From Aequorivita sp. UBA3180 (GTDB lineage Bacteria; Bacteroidota; Bacteroidia; Flavobacteriales; Flavobacteriaceae), in assembly GCA_002364215.1 (NCBI GenBank), contig DEXQ01000008.1, positions 473,866 through 537,865 of the forward strand: 64,000 bases of DNA, given 5' to 3'. Of the stretch, positions 42,443-52,662 are shown one piece after another. The notes under the pieces are model-generated. The model worked only from the letters and a program-made list of their open reading frames with translations, did no database searches and had not been told where the DNA came from. Position 1 is the first letter of the stretch, and every line of letters starts with the position of its first letter. The position numbers and the translations under genes were made by a program.

Positions 42443-43339
42443 ATGAAGTGGCTGAACATTTTAAAGGATTATCAAAATTATCTCCGATTGGAACGCGGTC
42501 TTTCCGAAAATTCCATCATCAATTATTCCCTGGACATCAAAAAGCTTATGCAGTGGCTGGAAACCAATGAAATAGAAGTATCTCCCATCACTATTTCTGA
42601 AGAAACTCTTCAACAATTCATTTATGAGATCGCAAAAAAAGTAAATCCACGTTCCCAAAGCCGTCTCATTTCGGGCCTCAAAGGATTTTTCAACTACTTA
42701 ATTTTTGAAGATTACAGAAAAACCAATCCCTTGGAACTGATTGAAGCTCCAAAAATAGGAAGAAAACTACCGGACACTTTAGCCATTGAAGAAATAGATA
42801 CTCTCATAAAAACAATAGACCTAAGCTCAAAGCAAGGTGAACGTAACCGTGCCATCATAGAAACGCTGTATGGTTGCGGTCTCCGCGTTTCAGAACTTAC
42901 AAACCTAAAAATCTCGGACTTATATTTTGAAGAAGGTTTTATTAAAGTAACGGGAAAAGGCGATAAACAGCGCCTCGTGCCTATAGGGCCAACCACCCAA
43001 AAATATATTGAAATTTATAGAAAAGAAATTCGCAGACATCAAAAGATTCAGCCACAGGCCAAAGATACTCTCTTTCTCAACCAGCACGGCAAGTCTCTAA
43101 CCCGCGCGATGATTTTTACCATCGTGAAGCGCCTCGCAGAAAAAGCTGGTATCCCTAAAACCATAAGCCCTCACACATTTCGCCACTCCTTCGCCACACA
43201 CCTGTTGGAGAATGGTGCAGACCTTCGCGCCATTCAACAAATGTTAGGACACGAGAGCATTACCACAACAGAAATTTACACACACATAGACCGCAAACAC
43301 TTAACCGAAGTAATAAACCGCTTCCACCCGAGAAGATAA
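42443..43339 (+). CDS. xerD: Tyrosine recombinase XerD/XerC
   Basis: The 298-aa product has the N-terminal SAM-like DNA-binding domain (1-100) and the catalytic set: Arg148 in GCGLRVSEL, Lys172 in VTGKGDKQR, His244 and Arg247 in SPHTFRHSF, His270 in MLGHES and Tyr279 in IYTH. This is a full housekeeping Xer recombinase for chromosome dimer resolution. No integrase-like extension and no att site or cargo are seen nearby, so it is not a mobile-element gene. The two Xer types cannot be separated from sequence alone. Confidence 0.92.
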   Translation: MKWLNILKDYQNYLRLERGLSENSIINYSLDIKKLMQWLETNEIEVSPITISEETLQQFIYEIAKKVNPRSQSRLISGLKGFFNYLIFEDYRKTNPLELIEAPKIGRKLPDTLAIEEIDTLIKTIDLSSKQGERNRAIIETLYGCGLRVSELTNLKISDLYFEEGFIKVTGKGDKQRLVPIGPTTQKYIEIYRKEIRRHQKIQPQAKDTLFLNQHGKSLTRAMIFTIVKRLAEKAGIPKTISPHTFRHSFATHLLENGADLRAIQQMLGHESITTTEIYTHIDRKHLTEVINRFHPRR

Positions 43340-43528
43340 TTGAAAAGTTTAAAAATCGAGAAGTTGAGAGTCGATCAGCTTGTAAAATTAAAATCTAAAC
43401 TTATAATCCTATCGACTCATCGACTTGATCCTACAGGTTAAAAAAAAGCTAAACCCTCCCAATTTCTTTATTCTGAAAGCAACCTTTTGTATTTTGAAAA
43501 GAAAAAATTAAACCAAACAAAAAGAGAA

Positions 43529-44536
43529 ATGAAAATATTAAAATTTAGTAATGGAGATGCAATGCATGCAATAGGTCTAGGTACTTGGAAATCCACCGGC
43601 AACGATGTTAAAAAGGCAGTAAAAGATGCAATTTACGCTGGGTACCGCCATATAGATACTGCGGCTGCTTATGGAAACGAGGAAGCAATTGGCGAAGCAT
43701 TAGCCGAGGTTTTTGCCGAAGGTGATATTTTTCGGGAAGATGTCTTCATTACCTCTAAACTTTGGAACGATTCGCATGCCGAAGGACAGGTAAGACCCGC
43801 CTTGGAAGAATCACTTAAAAAACTAAAACTAGACTATTTAGATTTATATTTAATCCATTGGCCAGTGGCTTTCAAGCATGGTGTAGACTTCCCAAAAAAA
43901 CCTAATGATTACTTAACGCCCGAGGAAGCCCCTATAATTGAAACTTGGAAACAAATGGAAAAGGCCAAAAAAGACGGGCTTGCACGTCACATTGGCGTTT
44001 CCAATTTTAGTGATATAAAATTAAAAGAACTTATTGCCAAAGCTGCCACCAAACCTGAAATGAACCAAGTGGAACTTCACCCCCTCCTGCAGCAGGATGA
44101 TCTTTTAAAATATTGCAAATCAGAAAACATACACCTTACCGCCTATTCCCCCTTGGGTTCGGGAGATAGATCTGATTCTATGAAGGGAAAAGCTGAACCC
44201 AATATTTTGGAAATTAAAACGATTAAAGAAATTGCAAGAAAACACAATGCTTCGGAAGGGCAAATTTTGATAAGTTGGCATGCGCACCGCGGCACTGCTG
44301 CTATCCCAAAATCTACAAGCAAAGAACATATAGAAGAAAACTTTAAAGCGGCTTCTATAGAACTGGATGATGCAGATATGAAAGCAATTGCCAGTCTAGA
44401 TGAACATTATCGATTTATAACCGGTAAGTTTTTTGAGGAACCAAGCAGAGGTTATGAAGATATTTATGATGAAAATTCTCCAATTGTTGAAAGTATCAAA
44501 AAAGGTATTGATACCGTAAAGAATGTTTTTAAATAA
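43529..44536 (+). CDS. Aldo/keto reductase
   Basis: The ATG at 43529 gives 335 aa starting MKILKFSNGDAMHAIGLGTW; a TTG-type extension to 43487 is disregarded. The tetrad is visible: the Asp in YRHIDTAAAYGNE (with Tyr), Lys in FITSKLWN, and His in YLIHWPVAF. The NADPH-binding tail SKSTSKEHIEENF is complete. It reduces carbonyls with NADPH; the natural substrate is unknown. A terminator follows at 44555. Confidence 0.9.
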   Translation: MKILKFSNGDAMHAIGLGTWKSTGNDVKKAVKDAIYAGYRHIDTAAAYGNEEAIGEALAEVFAEGDIFREDVFITSKLWNDSHAEGQVRPALEESLKKLKLDYLDLYLIHWPVAFKHGVDFPKKPNDYLTPEEAPIIETWKQMEKAKKDGLARHIGVSNFSDIKLKELIAKAATKPEMNQVELHPLLQQDDLLKYCKSENIHLTAYSPLGSGDRSDSMKGKAEPNILEIKTIKEIARKHNASEGQILISWHAHRGTAAIPKSTSKEHIEENFKAASIELDDADMKAIASLDEHYRFITGKFFEEPSRGYEDIYDENSPIVESIKKGIDTVKNVFK

Positions 44537-44554
44537 TCTCCTGAATTATATAAA

Positions 44555-44585
44555 TAAAAAAAGCTCCAAAAGGAGCTTTTTTTTT
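44555..44585. terminator. Bidirectional terminator between aldo/keto reductase and rny
   Basis: AAAAGCTCC, AAAA loop, GGAGCTTTT with A and T runs; serves both convergent genes. Confidence 0.85.
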
Positions 44586-44601
44586 GATGTTATAACAGGT
44601 C

Positions 44602-46164
44602 TTACTTTGCAATGTTCACTGCTCGTGTTTCACGAATAACGGTAACTTTTACTTGTCCTGGATAGGTCATATCCGTTTGTATCTTTTGTGAAATTTCAAA
44701 AGAAAGCTGCGCGGCTTTTTCATCACTCACTTTTTCGCTTTCAACCATTACACGAAGCTCACGGCCCGCTTGGATTGCATATGCTTTATTTACACCGCCG
44801 AATCCGAATGCAATATCTTCCAAGTCCTTCAAACGTTGAATGTAAGAATCCAGCACTTGGCGTCTTGCGCCAGGTCTTGCGCCACTAATAGCATCGCAAA
44901 CCTGTACAATTGGAGAAAGCAATCCAGTCATCTCAATTTCATCGTGGTGAGCTCCAATAGCATTACAAACTTCTGGTTTCTCACCATATTTCTCTGCCCA
45001 TTGCATTCCTAAAAGTGCGTGTGGCATTTCGGTTTCGGTTTCGGGAACCTTTCCAATATCGTGAAGCAATCCGGCCCGTTTAGCCAATTTAGCGTTCAGT
45101 CCAAGTTCCGCAGCCATTACGCCACAAAGCCTTGCCACTTCGCGGGAGTGATGCAATAGGTTTTGGCCGTATGAAGATCGATATTTCATACGCCCCACGG
45201 CTTTTATAAGTTCGGGGTGCAGACCGTGTATTCCCAGATCGATAACGGTTCTTTTTCCCACTTCAATAATCTCCTCTTCAATTTGTTTGGTAGTTTTTTG
45301 AACAACCTCTTCAATACGTGCTGGGTGAATACGTCCATCGGTAACCAATTTGTGAAGTGACAGTCGTGCAATTTCCCTGCGTACGGAATCAAAACACGAC
45401 AGGATAATAGCTTCCGGAGTATCGTCAACTATAATTTCCACACCTGTAGCAGCTTCAATGGCGCGAATGTTTCTACCCTCGCGGCCAATGATTCTACCCT
45501 TTACGTCGTCGCTTTCAAGATTGAACACAGATACACAGTTTTCCACTGCTTCTTCCGTTCCTATGCGTTGAATGGTATTGATTATAATTTTTTTGGCTTC
45601 TTGCTGGGCTGTCATTTTTGCTTCTTCCATAGAGGATTGAACATAAGCCATTGCTTGGGTTTTGGCTTCATCTTTCAAACTTTCCATTAACTGAGCCTTT
45701 GCATCCTCGGCAGAAAGACTGCTGATTACTTCCAACTGCTCAACTTGACTACGGTGAAGCTTTTCTACCTCGCTTTGTTTTTTGTCGAGTATGGAAATTC
45801 TCTCGTCATAATCTGTCTTTTTTTCTTCAAGCTCCGCATTTAATTTTTTTGATTTTGCGAGTTCACTGGAAACTTGTGATTCTTTGTCGCGTGTTCTCTT
45901 TTCTGCTTCTGAAATTTTTTTGTCACGGTTAAGGATTACTTTTTCGTGTTCAGATTTCAGTTCCAAAAACTTCTCTTTAGCCTGAAGAATTTTATCCTTT
46001 TTTATGGTTTCGGCTTCAGATTTTGCCTCTTTCAGTATTGAAGATGCGCTCTTTTTTGCTCTCGTTATAAGTTGGGAGGCGTTATTGCGCTCCATTATTT
46101 TTGCAATAAAAAAACCAATCGCAATACCAACTATGGCACTAATTACAATAGTTATGATGTCCAT
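44602..46164 (-). CDS. rny: Ribonuclease Y
   Basis: The 520-aa product has one N-terminal membrane helix (about 3-22), a long coiled coil (about 30-200), a KH domain with [15 protein letters not shown], and the HD domain with [12 protein letters not shown] followed by [12 protein letters not shown]. RNase Y starts mRNA decay at the inner membrane and has replaced RNase E in this phylum. The length and motif order are canonical. It sits just downstream of a 6S-like RNA and zapA. Confidence 0.95.
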   Translation of the reverse strand: MDIITIVISAIVGIAIGFFIAKIMERNNASQLITRAKKSASSILKEAKSEAETIKKDKILQAKEKFLELKSEHEKVILNRDKKISEAEKRTRDKESQVSSELAKSKKLNAELEEKKTDYDERISILDKKQSEVEKLHRSQVEQLEVISSLSAEDAKAQLMESLKDEAKTQAMAYVQSSMEEAKMTAQQEAKKIIINTIQRIGTEEAVENCVSVFNLESDDVKGRIIGREGRNIRAIEAATGVEIIVDDTPEAIILSCFDSVRREIARLSLHKLVTDGRIHPARIEEVVQKTTKQIEEEIIEVGKRTVIDLGIHGLHPELIKAVGRMKYRSSYGQNLLHHSREVARLCGVMAAELGLNAKLAKRAGLLHDIGKVPETETEMPHALLGMQWAEKYGEKPEVCNAIGAHHDEIEMTGLLSPIVQVCDAISGARPGARRQVLDSYIQRLKDLEDIAFGFGGVNKAYAIQAGRELRVMVESEKVSDEKAAQLSFEISQKIQTDMTYPGQVKVTVIRETRAVNIAK

Positions 46165-46185
46165 TTTTAGTTGAATTATATGTAT

Positions 46186-46354
46186 AAAAAAAGCCTACAT
46201 CAATATTATTATTTTGAATAAACTCCTTAAAAACAAGTTTAGGGTTAACAAGCTGGTCAAGTATCCGCTCAAAGACGGCTCGCTTTTACAACTTCAACTC
46301 ACCCTTTTTAAAGAATTCCTGTTGAGTTTACCAAAAATTAGTATTAATGTAGGC
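46186..46354 (-). ncRNA. ssrS: 6S-like RNA (ssrS)
   Basis: On the minus strand the region from 46354 folds as a long rod: GCCTACAT pairs with ATGTAGGC at the two ends; inside these TAAACTC pairs with GAGTTTA, CTTTAAAAA with TTTTTAAG, and AGGGT with ACCCT. A run of seven T follows the closing stem, as at an intrinsic terminator. The length (about 169 nt), the long rod with internal loops and the location between zapA and rny fit 6S RNA, which I recall being annotated here in Flavobacteriia. It would regulate RNA polymerase. Identity is by structure and context only; the exact 5' end is not defined. Confidence 0.65.
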
Positions 46355-46380
46355 AGTAACCTTATTTAATTAAAAGAACG

Positions 46381-46671
46381 TTATGATAACTGCTCTTGCA
46401 ATAAACGGTCCAAAGCATTTAGTCTTGCTTCCGTTTCCTGCGTATCGCTGGAATTATCAATTTGTTTTTGCTCAACCTGTGCTGCAAACTGGAGGGCACA
46501 CATTGCCAAAACATCCTGTTTGTCGCGTACGGCATAACTCTGCTCGAACTTCTTAATCATCTCTTCTATCTTTTTGCTCGCCAAGCGTAGTCCCTCTTCC
46601 TGAGAAGGGTTTATGGTAAGGGGATAAACCCTGTCTGCAATTGATAGTTTTATTTTTAATGGTTCGGCCAT
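46381..46671 (-). CDS. zapA: Cell division protein ZapA
   Basis: The 96-aa product begins with a beta-strand-rich head (LKIKLSIADRVYPLTI) and continues with a long coiled coil (RLASKKIEEMIKKFEQSYAVRDKQDVLAMCALQFAAQV), the ZapA pattern. ZapA bundles FtsZ filaments at the division septum. It is cytoplasmic. It is followed upstream by a small coiled-coil gene, and together they resemble a ZapA/ZapB-like pair. Confidence 0.9.
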   Translation of the reverse strand: MAEPLKIKLSIADRVYPLTINPSQEEGLRLASKKIEEMIKKFEQSYAVRDKQDVLAMCALQFAAQVEQKQIDNSSDTQETEARLNALDRLLQEQLS

Positions 46672-46681
46672 TGTTATATTT

Positions 46682-46972
46682 TTATTCGGAAAGTTGGCTT
46701 ATGCAATGGTCAATTTCCCGAATGAGAGCGTTTATCTTGAGTTTAGTTTCTCGTTTATGCTGGTCGCTGCCGAGCATTGAATTTGCCATTTTTAATGAGT
46801 TACATTTTTCAGTCCAAGCCTCAATTTCTTCTTCAAATTGTTGCTGTTTTGACTGTAAAACTTTGAGTTCTTCTTCCAACGCTGCATTGGACTTATTTAA
46901 TTTTTCGTGCCTTTTGAGCAGCTTGCCAATTCTATTTTCAAGAGAATCAACTATTTCAGAAAGATTACTCAT
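46682..46972 (-). CDS. Small coiled-coil protein, ZapB-like candidate
   Basis: This 96-aa protein is nearly all heptad-rich helix (SLENRIGKLLKRHEKLNKSNAALEEELKVLQSKQQQFEEEIEAW). No other domain is present. It starts ten nt upstream of zapA and a TAACTTTG promoter box lies 27 nt before its ATG. ZapB partners ZapA in enterobacteria; similarity in architecture and position suggests a similar role, but no sequence-level match to ZapB can be claimed. Confidence 0.75.
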   Translation of the reverse strand: MSNLSEIVDSLENRIGKLLKRHEKLNKSNAALEEELKVLQSKQQQFEEEIEAWTEKCNSLKMANSMLGSDQHKRETKLKINALIREIDHCISQLSE

Positions 46973-46998
46973 TAAAATCTGTGTTCAATACTTCTTTC

Positions 46999-47006
46999 AC
47001 AAAGTT
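46999..47006 (-). promoter_or_regulatory. Putative promoter of the coiled-coil/zapA transcript
   Basis: TAACTTTG on the minus strand, 27 nt before the ATG of the coiled-coil gene. Confidence 0.45.
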
Positions 47007-47122
47007 AGCATACCATCGTTAATAAGCAAACAGTTTTCCATTATTTTTTGTATTATTGAAGAATAGTTACAATAAACCAATTCTCTCCCCTTTTAATTCT
47101 AGTGTATTCTTATTTTTACCCT

Positions 47123-48814
47123 ATGAAGAAAATTTTATCAATGCTCCTCCTTTTTAGCGGGTTTGCGTACGGACAGAACGGTATACCGACAGATTATTTT
47201 TCCAATCCTTTGGATATAAACTTAGTGCTTTCAGGCAATTTTGGTGAAATGCGTGCCAACCATTTCCACAGTGGCCTTGATCTTAAAACTGAACAACGCG
47301 AAGGGCTGCCGGTATATGCCCCAGCGGATGGCTATGTGAGCCGAATAAACGTGCAACATTACGGTTATGGAAAGGCGCTCTATATTCTTCACCCCAATGG
47401 ATACACAACTGTTTATGGACATTTGCGAAGTTTTGCCGGCGATATTGAAAAGTATGTAAAAGACACACAATACAGTAAGGAAACATTTGAAGTAGAGCTC
47501 TTTCCCGACAAAACGCTATTACCAGTAAAAAAAGGAGATTTAATTGCCTATACCGGAAATACAGGTGGCAGCGGCGGACCACATCTTCACTTTGAAATTC
47601 GCGATTCTTCACAACGGCCCATGAACCCATTGCTTTTTGGCATAGAGGTTCCAGATTCAAAAAAACCTATTGTGAGTGCAATATTTGCTTATCCCGTTGG
47701 AGAAGATGCGCACATCAACCAAAGCCAAAACCGTACAAAATTGCGGATGATAAAACAGAAGGACGGCAATTATAAAACTGAGGACATAAAGGCTTTCGGA
47801 AAGATTGGCTTTGGAATTACAACATACGATCAACAGGACGGTGCTTCAAACAAAAACGGCGCATACAGTATTGAAACCCGCTTTAACGGTTCTCAGAAAT
47901 TCAAGGTTCTTTTTGATAAATTTTCTTTTTCAGAAACGCGGTATTTAAATAGATATACTGATTATAACTATTATGAAACCAACAAAAGTATGGTTCAAAA
48001 GCTCTTCCGTGAAACCAACAACCCATTGAGCATAATTACAGAAGAAGACGAAAATGGGTTTATAACAGTTCAGGACAGTTTGCAATCTATTTATACCATT
48101 GAAGTAAATGATTTTAATGGCAATCGTATGTATATCTCAGTGCCCATTGAGGGTGCAAAGCTTGAAATTTTAGACCAAAAAAATATTGAAAAAACCGACG
48201 ATTATATCTATGCAGACCACGCCACGTCTATCACCAAAGGCAAGTGGAGCATTTACATTCCTGCAAATAGTTTATATGAAGACACCTATTTGAATATAAA
48301 AGATGAAGGTGATGTTCTGGAATTTCACGAAGATTTAATTCCAATTCACAGCAATATTTCAATCACGGCAGATATTTCATCATACAATGAAGCTGACCGT
48401 GATAAACTCTATATTGGAAGATTGAACTATCGCGGCCAGCCGTATTATACATCCACAACCCGCAACGGAGACAAGCTAACTGCCAAAACCCGAACCTTTG
48501 GAAGTTACACTATTGCCTCAGACACGACTCCTCCCACCATAAAGCCCGTCAATTTTTCTGAAGGTAAATGGATTAGCAACCAGAATTTTCTTCAATTGAA
48601 AATTACAGACGACCTTAGCGGAATAAGCTCCTACCGTGCCACTATTAATGAAAAGTTCATTTTGATGGAATATGATTACAAAAAAGACGTTCTAACTTAT
48701 AATTTCAATGATAACGTAAATCTGGAAACAGAGAATAATTTGAAAGTTATTGTAATAGATAATGTGGGAAATAGTGCTACATTTGAAGCAAAATTTTTCA
48801 GAAAACAACCCTAA
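47123..48814 (+). CDS. M23-family peptidase (lysostaphin-like), exported
   Basis: The start is ATG at 47123 (563 aa), giving the signal peptide MKKILSMLLLFSGFAYG. The M23 core lies near the N-terminus: NHFHSGLDLKT, then GKALYILHPNGYTTVYGHL and the zinc/catalytic GPHLHFEIRD. A long C-terminal region (about 200-563) is beta-rich with no further domain recognised. M23 peptidases cut peptidoglycan cross-links or act as regulators of amidases. It is followed after three nt by a TonB-dependent receptor gene and may share its transcript. Confidence 0.88.
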   Translation: MKKILSMLLLFSGFAYGQNGIPTDYFSNPLDINLVLSGNFGEMRANHFHSGLDLKTEQREGLPVYAPADGYVSRINVQHYGYGKALYILHPNGYTTVYGHLRSFAGDIEKYVKDTQYSKETFEVELFPDKTLLPVKKGDLIAYTGNTGGSGGPHLHFEIRDSSQRPMNPLLFGIEVPDSKKPIVSAIFAYPVGEDAHINQSQNRTKLRMIKQKDGNYKTEDIKAFGKIGFGITTYDQQDGASNKNGAYSIETRFNGSQKFKVLFDKFSFSETRYLNRYTDYNYYETNKSMVQKLFRETNNPLSIITEEDENGFITVQDSLQSIYTIEVNDFNGNRMYISVPIEGAKLEILDQKNIEKTDDYIYADHATSITKGKWSIYIPANSLYEDTYLNIKDEGDVLEFHEDLIPIHSNISITADISSYNEADRDKLYIGRLNYRGQPYYTSTTRNGDKLTAKTRTFGSYTIASDTTPPTIKPVNFSEGKWISNQNFLQLKITDDLSGISSYRATINEKFILMEYDYKKDVLTYNFNDNVNLETENNLKVIVIDNVGNSATFEAKFFRKQP

Positions 48815-48823
48815 CCCTTGCTT

Positions 48824-51283
48824 TTGAAAACAATTAAACTACCGCTTACACTCCTTTTCTTTTTCTTTGCAACCGTTGTATTTGCTCAAAAGGCAACAAT
48901 ACGAGGAGTTATTTTAGACGAAACCAACAATCCACTTTCTGGAGTTAACGTAACGTATGAGGACAATGGTACCATTTCAGATCTTAATGGTTTTTATTTG
49001 TTGGAAATTCCCGCAAATCAAGAAGTCGTTATTACCTTTTCCCACGTTGGCCATAAAAATGCCAAGCTTCGTTTCAATTTAAGTCCGAATGAGGATTATG
49101 AATTGAATCCCGTTTTAAGGATGGATGTGGAACAAATTCCTGAAGTTGTGATTTCTGGTCGTGAAAACCGACGTATCGAAGGGCTTGTAAACATAGAACC
49201 TGAGGTAATCAGAAAGATGGTGGGTGCCAATGCTGGTGTAGAAAACCTTCTAAAATCCCTTCCCGGAGTGAGTGGAAATGACGAATTGAGCACGCAATAT
49301 GCTGTGCGTGGTGGTAATTATGATGAAAACCTAGTTTACGTAAACGAAATTGAAGTATATCGTCCATTCCTAATTAGAAGCGGACAACAGGAAGGTTTAA
49401 GCTTTGTAAACAGCGACCTTACCAGTAATGTTGATTTCTCTGCGGGAGGATTTCAAGCTAAATATGGCGACAAGCTTTCTTCGGTGTTGGATATTACATA
49501 TCGTCGTCCCGTTGATTTTGGCGCTTCCATAGACCTTAGCCTTTTGGGCGCAAGCGGTTCTGTGGAAGGAATTTCAAAAAACGGTCGTTTTTCGGGAATA
49601 TTCGGAATTCGCTATCGTGACAACAGCCTATTTGTTGAAGCAAAGCAAACCGAAACCAATTACAGACCAAAATTTGCCGATGCGCAAACCTATCTCACTT
49701 ATAAATTCACCAATAAATTTGAACTGAGCTTTTTGGGAAATCTTTCCATTAACGAATACAATTATAGACCGTTAACCAGACAGACAAATTTTGGGACTAT
49801 TACTGATCCAATCGCTTTACTCGTTTTCTATGAAGGCCGTGAAGAGGATCGCTACAATACTTATTTTGGCGCATTAAAATCTACTTGGGTTGTTTCAGAC
49901 AACTATACTGCAAAATTTATAGCTTCCCTTTACCAAACCACCGAACAGGAATATTATGATATACTTGCCGAATATCGTTTAGGTGAAGTAAATACTGAAA
50001 TTGGCAGTGAGGAATTGGGCGAGGTTGAATTTACACGTGGCATCGGCGGACAACTTACACATGCTCGAAACGATTTGGACGCTTTAATCCTGAATGTAGA
50101 GCACAAGGGAAATCTAGCGTTAGAAGAAAATAATATAGAATACGGCATAAAATATACACGTGAGGATATTCGCGATCGGGTTCAGGAATATGAAATTATT
50201 GATTCGGCAGGATTTTCTATCCGTCCGCCTATATTCCCTCCAAACAATCAACCCTATGAGGCTGATACTTCTCCTATTGTGCCTTATACTAATGTTCGTG
50301 CTCAAAACGATACACAGATTGATAGAATTTCAGGTTATGCACAATGGAGTAGAAAATCAACACTTGGAACCAGTGAACTATGGATGAATGCAGGGGTACG
50401 TGCCCATAATTGGACTGTGAGTGGAAAAAACATCACAAGCACTACGCAAACTGTTTTCAGTCCACGCGCACAGGTTTCATTAAAGCCCGATTGGGAAATG
50501 GATATGCTTTTCCGACTTTCGGGCGGGGTGTACCACCAGCCTCCTTTTTATAGAGAATTGCGCGACTCGTCCGGTACCGTACGCCCTGGTGTAAAAGCTC
50601 AAAAGTCTATCCATATTGTATTTGGAAACGATTATAGTTTCAAAATGTGGGATCGCAAGTTTAGATTAAATTCTGAAATTTACTACAAACACTTAACTGA
50701 CGTAAACCCATATACTTTGGAAAATGTACGCATCCGTTACCGTGCAACCAATAATGCGGTTGCATACGCTTACGGGCTTGATTTACGCTTAGCGGGTGAG
50801 TTTGTTCCCGGTACGGAGAGCTGGTTAAGTTTTGGTTATTTGAAGACAGAAGAAAATATCGACGATCGCGGCTACATTTTCCGTCCGACAGACCAACGTT
50901 TAAAGTTTGGAATGCTTTTCCAGGATTATGTAAAAGTGATTCCTTCGCTTAAAATGTACCTTAACTTAACGTATAACACGGGACTACCCGGTGGTTCTCC
51001 AAGTTATGCTGACCCATATAAATATCAAACCCGTTTAAATGATTATAAAAGAGCAGATCTGGGGATGAGTTACGTTATTGTGGACGATACAAAATTAAGG
51101 GACAGTGGCTGGTTGAAACCTTTTAAGGAATTTACCATCGGCGCTGAAATTTTCAACATATTTGATGTGCAAAACTCTATTACAAACACTTTTGTAAGGG
51201 ATGTTTACACCAAGGTACAATATGCAATCCCAAATTATTTGACGCCTCGTGTGTTTAACGTTAGGCTTACCGCGAAGTTTTAA
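48824..51283 (+). CDS. TonB-dependent receptor with carboxypeptidase-regulatory-like domain
   Basis: The start is TTG at 48824 (the frame also has TTG at 48818); no ATG fits. The roughly 819-aa protein has a signal peptide ending VFAQ, a CarboxypepD_reg-like domain (ATIRGVILDETNNPLSGVNVTY, about 22-110), a plug (about 115-230, with LLKSLPGVSGNDELSTQYAVRGGNYDEN split over strands) and a 22-strand-type barrel ending in RLTAKF with a terminal Phe. The ligand is unknown; no SusD partner is present, so it is not a polysaccharide-utilisation pair. It follows the M23 peptidase gene by nine nt. Confidence 0.88.
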   Translation: MKTIKLPLTLLFFFFATVVFAQKATIRGVILDETNNPLSGVNVTYEDNGTISDLNGFYLLEIPANQEVVITFSHVGHKNAKLRFNLSPNEDYELNPVLRMDVEQIPEVVISGRENRRIEGLVNIEPEVIRKMVGANAGVENLLKSLPGVSGNDELSTQYAVRGGNYDENLVYVNEIEVYRPFLIRSGQQEGLSFVNSDLTSNVDFSAGGFQAKYGDKLSSVLDITYRRPVDFGASIDLSLLGASGSVEGISKNGRFSGIFGIRYRDNSLFVEAKQTETNYRPKFADAQTYLTYKFTNKFELSFLGNLSINEYNYRPLTRQTNFGTITDPIALLVFYEGREEDRYNTYFGALKSTWVVSDNYTAKFIASLYQTTEQEYYDILAEYRLGEVNTEIGSEELGEVEFTRGIGGQLTHARNDLDALILNVEHKGNLALEENNIEYGIKYTREDIRDRVQEYEIIDSAGFSIRPPIFPPNNQPYEADTSPIVPYTNVRAQNDTQIDRISGYAQWSRKSTLGTSELWMNAGVRAHNWTVSGKNITSTTQTVFSPRAQVSLKPDWEMDMLFRLSGGVYHQPPFYRELRDSSGTVRPGVKAQKSIHIVFGNDYSFKMWDRKFRLNSEIYYKHLTDVNPYTLENVRIRYRATNNAVAYAYGLDLRLAGEFVPGTESWLSFGYLKTEENIDDRGYIFRPTDQRLKFGMLFQDYVKVIPSLKMYLNLTYNTGLPGGSPSYADPYKYQTRLNDYKRADLGMSYVIVDDTKLRDSGWLKPFKEFTIGAEIFNIFDVQNSITNTFVRDVYTKVQYAIPNYLTPRVFNVRLTAKF

Positions 51284-51336
51284 ACACCGCTGTTTAGCCT
51301 ACAACAAATTCAAAATTGGCAATTGATAATCTAACG

Positions 51337-52497
51337 CTATTCGGTAATACCGCTATCAATAAATTCTTTTAAAACCTCCACCACATAATCCACTTCTTCT
51401 TTTTTATTGAAGGTGGAAAAAGAAAAACGAATGGAAGGCTTACTTAAGTCTTCCTCGGAAAGTATCTCATTTAAAACGTGCGAGCCGCCCTCACTCCCAC
51501 TTTGGCAAGCGCTCCCTTTGGAACACGCTATTCCCTTCAAATCCAACTGAAACAATAGCAACATTGCTTTTTCGGCAGAAATGGGCAGACAAACGTTTAA
51601 TAAAGTATACGTGCTTCGCTCATTATCATCACAGCTACCGTTGAATTTTACCCCAGGAATGGCAGTTAGTAGTTGTTCCTTAAAATAATCCTTCAGCTCG
51701 GTAATGTAGGCTCGTTCTTTTTCAAGTTTGTGATACGATAGTTTTAGCGCTTCTGCCATTCCAGCAATAGCGTAAACCGCTTCCGTGCCAGCACGAAGTC
51801 CGCGTTCCTGTTCGCCACCATGGATTAATGAGCGAAGCCCTGAATTTTTTCTAATAAAAGCAAACCCCGCCCCTTTTGGTCCGTGAAACTTATGGGCAGC
51901 AGCAGCTGCAAAATCAATAGGAATTTCCTTAAAATCAAGTTCAAAATGGCCCACAGACTGTACGGTATCGCTATGAAAAAGCGCGTTGTGTTCCTTACAG
52001 AGAAGTGCAACTCTTTTTAAATCAAGTAGGCTACCAATTTCGTTATTAACGTGCATCAGGCTCACTAATGTTTTTTGTGATGTATCTGCCAAAAGATTTT
52101 CCAAATGACCATAATCTATTTGGCCGCATTCGTTAACTTTTACAAAATCGAGCTGAATGCTGTATTCTTTTTGAAGCCATTCCAAGGTATGCAAAACGGC
52201 ATGATGCTCAATGCGGCTAGATATAATTCGTTTTATACCAAGATCCCGCACCGCACTGCAAAGAATTAAATTATCTGCTTCGGTACCTCCGGAGGTAAAT
52301 ATAATTTCACTTGCAGAAACGTTTAAAAGTTTTGCTATTTCCTTTCGAGCGTTTTCAAGTAAAGATTTTGATGATCTTCCGTAAGAGTGTGTAGATGAAG
52401 GGTTTCCGTATTCAGTTTTTAAAACTTCAGTAATACAAGTTATAACATCATCGCGCAACTGCGTGGTAGCGGCGCTATCAAAATATACTTTCTTCAT
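51337..52497 (-). CDS. Cysteine desulfurase (IscS/NifS family)
   Basis: The 386-aa product opens VYFDSAATTQLR, has the PLP lysine in AAHKFHGPKG (Lys203), the conserved IEHHAVLHT and SDTVQSVGH, and Cys331 within KGSACQSGSEGGS as the likely persulfide cysteine (Cys325 is also near). It supplies sulfur for Fe-S clusters, tRNA thiolation and similar needs. No IscU or SufU gene is adjacent. It is read leftward, with a TATTTTTG box 74 nt upstream. Confidence 0.92.
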   Translation of the reverse strand: MKKVYFDSAATTQLRDDVITCITEVLKTEYGNPSSTHSYGRSSKSLLENARKEIAKLLNVSASEIIFTSGGTEADNLILCSAVRDLGIKRIISSRIEHHAVLHTLEWLQKEYSIQLDFVKVNECGQIDYGHLENLLADTSQKTLVSLMHVNNEIGSLLDLKRVALLCKEHNALFHSDTVQSVGHFELDFKEIPIDFAAAAAHKFHGPKGAGFAFIRKNSGLRSLIHGGEQERGLRAGTEAVYAIAGMAEALKLSYHKLEKERAYITELKDYFKEQLLTAIPGVKFNGSCDDNERSTYTLLNVCLPISAEKAMLLLFQLDLKGIACSKGSACQSGSEGGSHVLNEILSEEDLSKPSIRFSFSTFNKKEEVDYVVEVLKEFIDSGITE

Positions 52498-52574
52498 TGG
52501 GTAAGTTTTTTAATAAAAATCGGCTAGTAACCGAGTTCTATTTTGAGCACAGGCTCCTATTTTGTTTCGGTTGG

Positions 52575-52582
52575 CAAAAATA
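52575..52582 (-). promoter_or_regulatory. Putative cysteine desulfurase promoter -7 box
   Basis: TATTTTTG on the minus strand, 77 nt before the ATG at 52497. Confidence 0.45.
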
Positions 52583-52662
52583 CATATTAAAACAGTTTTG
52601 CCCACATTTCAGTTAAAAAGAAATGCGTTACTTTGTAATCGATGATGATTTTAAAATTTCCG

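Noticed and set aside
42443..43339. Xer-type recombinase as an integrase of a mobile element
   Set aside because: It has the housekeeping length and motifs, and no attachment repeats, phage genes or cargo lie next to it.
43340..43528. Short inverted repeats around AGTCGAT/ATCGACT after xerD
   Set aside because: Arms are imperfect and short, with no T-run; not convincing as a terminator or att site.
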